6,550 bases of DNA from assembly GCA_028817635.1 (NCBI GenBank), contig JAPPPH010000122.1, positions 7,856 through 14,405 of the forward strand, written 5' to 3'. The position numbers and the translations under genes are program-made. The DNA comes from Verrucomicrobiales bacterium (lineage in GTDB: Bacteria; Verrucomicrobiota; Verrucomicrobiia; Limisphaerales; UBA1096). Each line of letters starts with the position of its first letter. Positions within the stretch are counted from its first letter, which is position 1. Positions 1-5,653 of this stretch are shown here, in pieces. The notes below the pieces were generated by a model, which saw only the letters and a list, made by a program, of their open reading frames with translations, made no database searches and was not told where the DNA came from.

Positions 1-568
1 CCCTCCACGTCGGAAACTTATCCCCGGGTCGCCACACGTCTATCCCGTTTGGGGACCGGTCCTGGCGATTGGGCGGCACCCAGTAAAAAAAATGCGAGTA
101 GTTGTCGATGCAGCCGCCCATATGCCCAAAGGAATAATCGAAGCCCTGTCCATTCGGCATCGTTGGCGGCGTAAAACCAAGGTGCCATTTGCCGATGTGT
201 GCCGTGGCATAACCGGCCGCCTTGAACATCTCCGCCATGGTCACCTGATCCGCCGGAAGCGCCCCGCGTCCGCCCGGATGCGACGACACATTACCCGGCA
301 CACCGGCTCGCACCGGCACACGGCCGGTTAACAATGCAGCACGCGAAGGCGAGCACACTGCCGCTGCTGCATAAAACTGGGTGAATCGCACACCATCTCG
401 GCACAACGAATCCATCGCAGGTGTGACGAGGTCCTTTGCCCCGTAGGCGTTCACATCGATCGATCCTTGATCGTCGGTGTAAATCACCACCACATTCGGT
501 TTTCGGGCCTCCGCTCCAATCGCGAAAACCAGCGCACACCCCATCGTCAAAAAGGATCTCAACTTCAT
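1..568 (-). CDS. Secreted type I sulfatase, N-terminal part (C-terminus beyond window)
   Basis: Formylglycine-dependent sulfatase of the alkaline-phosphatase superfamily, hydrolysing a sulfate ester; the substrate cannot be told from this part. The ATG at 568 opens a frame that stays open to base 1 (189 residues). Residues 1-21 look like a Sec signal peptide: K2 and R4, a hydrophobic core, then AEA before RKPN, so the enzyme should be periplasmic or exported. The mature part starts with the family pattern PNVVVIYTDDQG, where D32 and D33 are expected calcium ligands. The CSPSR motif has C72 as the residue converted to formylglycine and R76 beside it, followed by AALLTGR. HIGKWHLG supplies K127 and H129. 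The gene starts 6 bases after the glcF stop with no Shine-Dalgarno sequence visible, so it may be co-transcribed with the glc genes. A functional link is not obvious beyond use of algal products. Maturation would need a formylglycine-generating enzyme encoded elsewhere. Confidence 0.93.
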   Translation of the reverse strand, partial: MKLRSFLTMGCALVFAIGAEARKPNVVVIYTDDQGSIDVNAYGAKDLVTPAMDSLCRDGVRFTQFYAAAAVCSPSRAALLTGRVPVRAGVPGNVSSHPGGRGALPADQVTMAEMFKAAGYATAHIGKWHLGFTPPTMPNGQGFDYSFGHMGGCIDNYSHFFYWVPPNRQDRSPNGIDVWRPGDKFPTWR

Positions 569-574
569 ATCAAA

Positions 575-1808
575 CTATGTTTGTTCGTCGTTCAAATAAT
601 CCGCAATATGCACAGCACGGACATGATCGGCTCCGGCTTTTTTCAAGCCAGACTGGATCTGCAGCAGACACCCGGGGTTTGTCGTCACCACGACTTCCGC
701 ACCGGTGTCGATGATGTTTTTTACCTTCCGCGCCTGCAACCGCTCTGCCATTTCCGGCTCGGTCAGGTTGTAGCTGCCCGCGCTGCCGCAGCAGAGATCA
801 GACTCTGCCAACTCGACGAAGTCCCCACCCGCGCGAGCCTGCACTAGTTTCCGGGGCTCGCTACTAATCCCCTGCGCATGACACAAGTGACAGGCATCGT
901 GATACGTCACCTTGGACTGATCGCAAGTCCGTTGCACACCGCTTTCATCGAGCCATGTAACCAAGTCCTTCACCTTGGCACTAAACGCCCTCGCTCGGCC
1001 CGCCCAATCCGGGTCGTCTTTCAATAATTCCCCATACTCAACCAACGTTGACCCACAGCCGGCGGCGTTAATGATGATCGCATCAAGTGATTTGCCCTCG
1101 AATGCAGCGATATTTTGGCGGGCACATTCACGTGCCTTCTCCAGTTGGCCACCGTGCGCATACAACGCACCGCAGCATCCCTGTTCCTTGGGAGTGACCA
1201 CGTTCCAGCCATCGCGCTGTAGCAGCTCCGCACTCGACTCGTTGGTGTCGCCAAACATCACCTGCATCACGCATCCCTCGATAAAACCGACATCCCCTTT
1301 GGCTTCGCCCTTGGCCAAGCGCTTGGCCTCCAGTTTGCGCTTGGCCAAGCGCTGCGGCACCAACTCGAGCATCGACCTGACAAAACCGGGCATCAAGCCG
1401 TCCAGTCGCAGAAACCGCAACACGCGCACCGGCAACAACGCCAAACTCGTTCTTCCCGGAAACGGGAATACTTTTTTCGATTACCCACCGGCGAAGAATT
1501 CGCTGGAACACGCCACGCTTGTGGTGCTTCTCGATATGATCACGCGTCTCCTCAAGCAGTGTCCCATACTGGACACCACTCGGGCAGGCAGTCTCGCAGG
1601 CACGACAACCGAGACACAAATCCACATGTTTCACCGGCTCCGCGCCCACCCCGAGCTTCCCGGATTGGATGGCCCGCATGAGATAAATCCGGCCACGCGG
1701 CGAGTCGTTCTCATTGCCGGTTTCAAGATAAGTCGGGCAAGATGACAGGCATAACCCGCAGTGCACGCAAGCCAACGCCTTGGATTCGTCGAGAAAAGCC
1801 GGAGTCAT
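575..1808 (-). CDS. glcF: Glycolate oxidase iron-sulfur subunit GlcF, interrupted by a one-base frameshift
   Basis: Electron-transfer subunit of glycolate oxidase, passing electrons from the flavin subunits towards the quinone pool. The N-terminal half reads from ATG 1808 and has two 4Fe-4S motifs: CVHCGLCLSSCP (C14, C17, C20, C24) and CLGCRACETACP (C65, C68, C71, C75). The C-terminal half reads in another frame to the TAG at 575-577 and has two CCG-type domains: C179 with CCG at 211-213, and HDAC at 303-306 with CCG at 339-341. The frames join at a run of six A around codon 112. Removing one A gives a continuous protein of 410 residues; E. coli GlcF has about 407. All expected motifs survive and no second lesion is visible, so a sequencing or assembly error or a recent mutation is likelier than an old pseudogene. 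The start overlaps the glcE stop by ATGA. A Lys-rich linker at about residues 153-169 repeats RLAK and is encoded by two palindromic repeats. Confidence 0.9.
1310..1352. repeat. Two CTTGGCCAAG palindromes inside glcF (one a perfect 16-bp palindrome)
   Basis: The copy at 1337-1352, GCGCTTGGCCAAGCGC, is a perfect 16-bp palindrome, and the copy at 1310-1319 is a perfect 10-bp palindrome. A degenerate third copy (GCTTGGCCTC, 1321-1330) lies between them. They encode RLAK twice in the variable linker of GlcF. The centres of the two full copies are 30 bp apart. Confidence 0.85.
1472..1477 (-). other. Frameshift site in glcF (run of six A on the coding strand)
   Basis: The coding strand reads GAAAAAAGT here. 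Upstream, the frame continues as E-K-S into a tail unlike GlcF. Deleting one A gives E-K-V-F-P-F-P and joins the frame that encodes the rest of GlcF. The downstream frame cannot simply be extended upstream, because it meets a TAA just before the run (on the minus strand at 1483-1481). The lesion is therefore one extra base (or two missing) in a homopolymer, the commonest place for sequencing errors and for real slippage mutations. Confidence 0.85.
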
Positions 1809-2734
1809 TGTCGTCGTAGCTCGGGCAACTTGTTTTCCGGATCAAACTCCTGTTTCAACCGTCGCTCCAATCCGTTTAATTCCAGAGATGAATCCTCTTC
1901 GCCAACGCACGGTTCACCGTCATGGTAGATCAGGCCGTTACCGGCGCGCGCCACGAAATTCGACCGGGGAAGCTGACTCAAACTGTTGATCAAATTCCCC
2001 GGCGCAATCGATTTCCAAGTGTGTTTTTTCGACCGGAATCGAGCGTCATAATCCAGTGATACACCGTCCTCAAATCCCATCGCGATCAATTCCTCTGACT
2101 GAAATGTCACGTCCGCGCTTGGCCCGGCAAAACTCACCACCATCGTCAAATCGCTGCCATCAATCCGGTGCAAATCCAAAACGATCGGCTGAAGAGTCGA
2201 ATCCCAAATGTGTTCCAGACACGCCTCCGCTTGGCCAAGGGATTCGAAACGCTTGGCCAAGTGCATCTCCGCCTCCGGCAACGGCTGCAACTTGAATGTC
2301 GCCTCAACAATGATGCCCAACGTGTTTTGAGCGCCAATAAACAGACGACACAAGTCGAAGCCGGCCACATTCTTCACCACCTTTCCGCCGTTTCGGATCA
2401 GCCTTCCATCAGGCAAAACCACCGCCACACCGATGAGCCAATCACGAACTGTGCCGCAGCCAAAACGGCGCGGTCCGTTCAAGTTGTTGGCCAGCAACTC
2501 ACCGATTGTCACCGACTCAGGATTCGGCGGATCCACCGGCAACCACTGCCCCCCCTTGGCCAACTGCTGCTGAAAATCCGCCAACGCCATCCCATCCTCC
2601 ACCGTCGCCGTCATGTCCTCCGGCACATGCTCCACCAAGCGACTCACCTCGGACAAATCGATATCATCAACCTTCTCGCAATTGACTATTTCAGCCAAAA
2701 GGTTCGCAACATTTGATGGGCGCAACAAACTCAT
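1805..2734 (-). CDS. glcE: Glycolate oxidase FAD-binding subunit GlcE
   Basis: Second flavin-type subunit of glycolate oxidase, related to the FAD-binding (PCMH) half of GlcD. It has 309 residues against about 350 in E. coli. Conserved family segments are NNLNGPRRFGCGTVRDWLIG (84-103), GGKVVKNVAGFDLCRLFIG (116-134), LGIIVEATFKLQPLPE (139-154) and a C-terminal LKQEFDPENKLPE. The N-terminus is unusual. After about 20 residues the protein goes straight to DLSEVSRLVEHVPEDMTATV. The Gly-rich pyrophosphate loop that relatives carry before this point (of the type PxxPxGGGT) is missing, which may affect FAD binding. The ATG at 2734 overlaps the glcD stop (ATGA) and the gene ends in an ATGA overlap with glcF, so translation is probably coupled along the operon. 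Three copies of the TTGGCCAA palindrome lie inside the gene, in two reading frames. Confidence 0.93.
   Translation of the reverse strand: MSLLRPSNVANLLAEIVNCEKVDDIDLSEVSRLVEHVPEDMTATVEDGMALADFQQQLAKGGQWLPVDPPNPESVTIGELLANNLNGPRRFGCGTVRDWLIGVAVVLPDGRLIRNGGKVVKNVAGFDLCRLFIGAQNTLGIIVEATFKLQPLPEAEMHLAKRFESLGQAEACLEHIWDSTLQPIVLDLHRIDGSDLTMVVSFAGPSADVTFQSEELIAMGFEDGVSLDYDARFRSKKHTWKSIAPGNLINSLSQLPRSNFVARAGNGLIYHDGEPCVGEEDSSLELNGLERRLKQEFDPENKLPELRRQ
2230..2261. repeat. Pair of CTTGGCCAAG palindromes inside glcE, centres 22 bp apart
   Basis: Perfect 10-bp palindromes at 2230-2239 and 2252-2261. In GlcE the first translated copy (2252-2261) reads L-A-K and the second (2230-2239) reads L-G-Q in a different frame, so the conserved thing is the DNA and not the peptide. 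Confidence 0.85.
2556..2563. repeat. TTGGCCAA palindrome core inside glcE
   Basis: Only the 8-bp core is palindromic here; the flanks give CTTGGCCAAC on the plus strand. It encodes L-A-K in QQLAKGG. A nearby near-palindrome at 2483-2498 (GTTGTTGGCCAGCAAC) differs from a perfect one at a single base pair. Confidence 0.7.
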
Positions 2735-4182
2735 GCCGAGATTTGTTTCTTCTGGGCGAACTCGGCGCAGCGCTTGGCTCCGGGGAACATTTTGTGCGGG
2801 TTGCAGCGTTGTTGCGGATCAAAAACGGTTCGCAGTTTTTTCATCGCCTCGAGGTCATCTTTCGCGAACTGTTTTTCCATGAAGTCAATTTTCTCGGCAC
2901 CGATCCCGTGTTCGCCGGTCACGCTCCCGCCCAATTCGACGCATTTGGTCAGTATTTCATCGCCGGCCATCAAAGCACGCTTGACCTGATCCGGGTCGCG
3001 CTCATCGAACAGGATCAACGGATGAATATTGCCGTCCCCGGCATGAAACACGTTGGGAATTCGGAGCTGATGTCGTTCACTCACCTCACGAATGAATTGC
3101 ATGATCGCTGGCACCTTGCTTCGGGGCACAACACCATCCTGCGTCACATAGTTTGGACTCAAGCGCCCCACCGCGCCGAAGGCTCGTTTACGGCATTTCC
3201 AAAGCGCTGCCCGTTCGGCGTCGTCCTTGGCCAAGCGCACTTCTCGGGCGTTGTTGTTTTCACAAATCGCTTCCACCTGTTTGGCTTGCTGCTCCACGCC
3301 ACCGGCCAATCCGTCCAATTCAACGATTAACACGGCACCCGCATCGAGCGGAAACCCCACCTTGTACGCCTCCTCAAGTGCCCGGGTGATGACCTGATCC
3401 ATCATCTCCAACGCAGCCGGCACGATGCCCGCTGCGATGATATCACTCACGGTATGGCTCGCCTGATCGACACTGTCGAATATCGCAAGGAATGTCTTAA
3501 ATGAGGCGGGCGTCTTCACAAGACGAACCAAGGCACGCGTGACCACTCCGAACATGCCTTCGCTACCGATTGCCGCCCCTCGAAAATCATACCCTCCCAC
3601 ATCCTCGCCGCCGTCCGGTTTTGTCCCGAGCCACTTGATCGAGCCATCCGGCATCACCATCTCGTAGCCAAGCACATGGTTGGTGGTGACGCCATTCTTG
3701 AGCGTGTGCGGCCCACCGGAGTTGGTGGCGATGTTGCCACCGATGGTGCAGGCCGGTTGACTGGAGGGGTCGGGCGCAAAAAACAGACCATGCGGCGAGG
3801 CCTCGCGGGTGATCCACGCGTTGACACAACCGGCCTCCACCAGTGCGCGCCGATTGCGGACATCGACGTTGAGGATTCGGTTCATCCGGGTCAGGGCAAT
3901 CATCACCCCGCCGTCGACGGCCAAGACCGACCCGCTGAGGCTCGTCCCTGCACCACGCGGGATGATCGGCAGTTCCAACTCGTTGCAAACCCGGACGACT
4001 TGTGCGACCTCCTCGGTCGTGGCTGGCAGCACGACGGCAGTAGGCAGATTTTTCTGCATTGTGTAGGCGTCGCACTCGTAGACGACCAACTCGCTCTCTT
4101 CAGAGATCACTGCATCTCTCCCGACAATCGCCACCAGACGATCGACCATGGTTTTGTGCAGGGACGGTTTCAGTTCACGCAT
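2731..4182 (-). CDS. glcD: Glycolate oxidase catalytic FAD subunit GlcD
   Basis: FAD-linked oxidase subunit that oxidises glycolate (or a related 2-hydroxy acid) to glyoxylate; 483 residues against about 499 in E. coli. The N-terminal FAD domain has the pyrophosphate loop PIIPRGAGTSLSG (72-84), followed by FFAPDPSSQPACTIGGNIATNSGG (134-157) and GSEGMFGVVT (206-215). The C-terminal FAD-oxidase domain has ALEMMD (257-262), NVFHAGDGNIHPLILFD (377-393) with the conserved histidines, and GGSVTGEHGIG (418-428). It ends in an RCAEF motif also found in E. coli GlcD. D-lactate dehydrogenases share these domains, but the following glcE and glcF make glycolate oxidase the best call. The ATG at 4182 gives a normal N-terminus. 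No clear Shine-Dalgarno sequence is seen there or at the internal Met12. It is the first gene of the operon, downstream of a terminator and a pair of palindromes that could be its control region. Confidence 0.96.
   Translation of the reverse strand: MRELKPSLHKTMVDRLVAIVGRDAVISEESELVVYECDAYTMQKNLPTAVVLPATTEEVAQVVRVCNELELPIIPRGAGTSLSGSVLAVDGGVMIALTRMNRILNVDVRNRRALVEAGCVNAWITREASPHGLFFAPDPSSQPACTIGGNIATNSGGPHTLKNGVTTNHVLGYEMVMPDGSIKWLGTKPDGGEDVGGYDFRGAAIGSEGMFGVVTRALVRLVKTPASFKTFLAIFDSVDQASHTVSDIIAAGIVPAALEMMDQVITRALEEAYKVGFPLDAGAVLIVELDGLAGGVEQQAKQVEAICENNNAREVRLAKDDAERAALWKCRKRAFGAVGRLSPNYVTQDGVVPRSKVPAIMQFIREVSERHQLRIPNVFHAGDGNIHPLILFDERDPDQVKRALMAGDEILTKCVELGGSVTGEHGIGAEKIDFMEKQFAKDDLEAMKKLRTVFDPQQRCNPHKMFPGAKRCAEFAQKKQISA
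3226..3235. repeat. CTTGGCCAAG palindrome inside glcD
   Basis: Perfect 10-bp palindrome encoding L-A-K in EVRLAKDDAER, a place where E. coli GlcD has the very similar VRLAQDEAER. Here the palindrome has been fitted into a conserved protein segment without changing length. Confidence 0.75.
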
Positions 4183-4275
4183 AATGGTTGCGGTCAGTTC
4201 CGGTCACTTGGCCAAGCGACACAACGCGCTTGGCCAAGCGTGGAGATGAAACGAAAATCGTTCGGTTGGTGGGAG
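4183..4275 (-). promoter_or_regulatory. Presumed control region of the glcDEF operon
   Basis: This 93-bp stretch lies between the upstream terminator and the glcD start, so the operon promoter should be here or overlap the terminator. I see no convincing -35/-10 pair. It holds two copies of the CTTGGCCAAG palindrome (4207-4216 and 4227-4240) with centres 22 bp apart, about two helical turns, and a small inverted repeat AACGA-N3-TCGTT at 4250-4262. The paired palindromes could be an operator for a dimeric regulator, but the same palindrome also occurs inside genes, so this is a suggestion only. Confidence 0.4.
4207..4240. repeat. Pair of palindromes upstream of glcD, centres 22 bp apart
   Basis: A perfect 10-bp copy (CTTGGCCAAG, 4207-4216) and a perfect 14-bp copy (CGCTTGGCCAAGCG, 4227-4240) lie between the terminator and glcD. 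The 22-bp spacing is the same as for the pair inside glcE. Confidence 0.85.
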
Positions 4276-4317
4276 AAAAAAACAAGTCCGGCCACGCAGG
4301 ATGCGTAATAGCCGGAC
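4276..4317 (-). terminator. Rho-independent terminator of the GspE-PilC operon
   Basis: On the minus strand, arms GTCCGGC and GCCGGAC form the outer stem. ACGCA and TGCGT pair inside it around a TCC loop, separated from the outer stem by a small asymmetric internal loop. The hairpin is followed at once by TTG and seven T. It begins 46 bases after the stop codon at 4364 and separates the secretion genes from the glc operon. Confidence 0.9.
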
Positions 4318-4340
4318 GGTTTGCGAGCCGTAAGTCCCCG

Positions 4341-4350
4341 CTTGGCCAAG
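4341..4350. repeat. CTTGGCCAAG palindrome between the PilC stop and its terminator
   Basis: Perfect 10-bp palindrome that starts 13 bases past the stop codon and lies outside any gene. It is not part of the terminator hairpin. Confidence 0.8.
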
Positions 4351-4363
4351 GCCAACGAGAAAA

Positions 4364-5638
4364 TCAGCTGATGGTTTCGATCATTCTGATCAACGGCAGG
4401 AACATGGCGATCACGATGCTGCCCACGATCACAGCCAAAAACACGATCATGACCGGCTCGATCAGGGAGGTCATCGATTCAACCGCGCGATCCACCTCCT
4501 CATCGTAGGTGTCGGCGATCTTTTCAAGCATTTGAGGCATGTCACCGGTCTTCTCACCCACATCGACCATACTGATCACCATGGGGGGAAAGACTCGCGA
4601 TGCCTCAAGCGGGGCAACAATGGTTTCACCCTCCTTGACGCTGTCGTGCACGTCCTGAACTGCCTGCGCCACCACGGTGTTGCCGGAGGTGTCTTTAACA
4701 ATGTTCAGCGCCTGCAGAATAGGCACACCGGAGTTGATCAACGTGCCGAGTGTTCGCGCAAACCGGGCGATGGCCACCTTCTCCACCACCGGGCCGACGA
4801 TGGGGAAAAACAACGCCAACTTATCGAGCACAAATCGGCCGTATTTGGTTTTTGCCAACATGGACAACGTCAAAAAGAAAGCAAAAATGGATGTAAAAGT
4901 GCCGAATGCATTGTTTTTCACCGTGTCACTGATGCTCAAGACGATCTCGGTGAACTCCGGCAGACCGTCTTCACCGGTCAAATCGCCAAACACATCCTTG
5001 AACTTGGGAATCACGAAAATGAGCAGGATCGCCATGATCACCACGGCCACCACCAACACGGCAATGGGATAGAACATGGCCGCCTTGACCTTGCCCTTGA
5101 TGCGCATCGCTTTTTCCATGAACTGAGCCAAGCGATCCAACACCACTTCCAGCACACCGCCCAACTCACCCGCCTTTACCATGCTGACGAATAGCTTGTT
5201 GAACACTTTCGGGTGCTGAGCCAAGCCCTCAGAAAAGGTGCCACCACCCTCGATCACTTCCGCCAACTCTCCCAATACGCGCTTGAGAGTCTGGTTCTTT
5301 TCCTGGCGCGCAAGTACGGTCAAACCGGAAAGGAGTGGCAAGCCCGCAGAGGTTAGCTGTGCCAACTGGCGGGTAAAGATGGTCAGGGTCTTGTCATTGA
5401 CTGCAGCGCCGATGTTGATCTCCATCGCCATTGCACCCTTCTTGCCCTTTTTACCGGCCTTTTTTTTGGCCTTGCCCTTGCCCTTCTTCGGCTCGGCCTT
5501 GGCCTCCTCCACCTTGGTTGGGGCCAGCCCCATCTCCTGCAAACGAGCCAGCGCTTCGGCCTGACTGTTGGCGGGTAGTTCACCCTTCTCAGACTTGCCG
5601 GTCTTGGTATCTAAGGCTTCGTATTGGAATTTGGCCAT
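4364..5638 (-). CDS. GspF/PilC-family inner-membrane platform protein of a type II secretion or type IV pilus system
   Basis: Polytopic inner-membrane protein on which the pilin or pseudopilin fibre is assembled, working with the GspE/PilB ATPase encoded just upstream. It has 424 residues, close to the usual 400-420. The N-terminal 45 residues (FQYEALDTKTGK...) are the typical small start domain. Two T2SSF domains follow, at about 85-208 and 285-410, with the characteristic TRQLAQLTSAGLPLLSGL (89-106) and its counterpart ARFARTLGTLINSGVPILQAL (291-311). Hydrophobic segments lie at about 190-211, 245-262 and 393-415. Residues 51-68 form a linker of almost only Lys, Gly and Ala between the start domain and the first T2SSF domain, which is unusual. 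The gene starts 15 bases after the ATPase stop, with an AGGGA ribosome-binding site, and ends before a strong terminator. The sequence alone does not settle whether it serves type II secretion (GspF) or a type IV pilus (PilC). Confidence 0.95.
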   Translation of the reverse strand: MAKFQYEALDTKTGKSEKGELPANSQAEALARLQEMGLAPTKVEEAKAEPKKGKGKAKKKAGKKGKKGAMAMEINIGAAVNDKTLTIFTRQLAQLTSAGLPLLSGLTVLARQEKNQTLKRVLGELAEVIEGGGTFSEGLAQHPKVFNKLFVSMVKAGELGGVLEVVLDRLAQFMEKAMRIKGKVKAAMFYPIAVLVVAVVIMAILLIFVIPKFKDVFGDLTGEDGLPEFTEIVLSISDTVKNNAFGTFTSIFAFFLTLSMLAKTKYGRFVLDKLALFFPIVGPVVEKVAIARFARTLGTLINSGVPILQALNIVKDTSGNTVVAQAVQDVHDSVKEGETIVAPLEASRVFPPMVISMVDVGEKTGDMPQMLEKIADTYDEEVDRAVESMTSLIEPVMIVFLAVIVGSIVIAMFLPLIRMIETIS

Positions 5639-5644
5639 GATGTG

Positions 5645-5649
5645 TCCCT
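5645..5649 (-). promoter_or_regulatory. Ribosome-binding site of the GspF/PilC gene
   Basis: AGGGA on the minus strand, 6 bases before the ATG at 5638, supports that start. It is the only clear Shine-Dalgarno sequence I see in the window; glcD, glcF and the sulfatase show none, and glcE at best a weak A-rich one. Confidence 0.6.
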
Positions 5650-5653
5650 GCGC

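Noticed and set aside
536..568. Lipoprotein signal in the sulfatase (Cys at residue 11)
   Set aside because: The residues before the Cys (T-M-G) do not fit a lipobox and the hydrophobic core continues after it. An ordinary signal peptide ending in AEA fits better.
1128..1470. Continuation of the upstream glcF frame as a separate 226-residue protein
   Set aside because: After the A run the translation no longer resembles GlcF, while the overlapping frame does. The tail is an out-of-frame artefact of the frameshift.
1472..1477. Programmed -1 frameshift of the dnaX type in glcF
   Set aside because: The shift needed is +1 (or -2). A -1 slip on the A run leads into the third frame, which does not encode GlcF.
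975..1745. Plus-strand open frame of about 256 codons antisense to glcF
   Set aside because: It overlaps conserved GlcF cysteine motifs on the other strand and has a low-complexity translation without recognisable features.
3676..4308. Long plus-strand open frame of about 210 codons
   Set aside because: It lies antisense to glcD, which has full family motifs. The translation shows no recognisable domain and it is a shadow of high-GC codon use.
4341..4350. Palindrome after pilC as a terminator stem
   Set aside because: No T run follows it, and a much stronger hairpin with a T tract lies just downstream at 4317-4276.
1310..4350. CRISPR array made from the repeated palindromes
   Set aside because: Repeats are only 10-16 bp, spacings are irregular, most copies lie within coding sequence and no cas genes are present.
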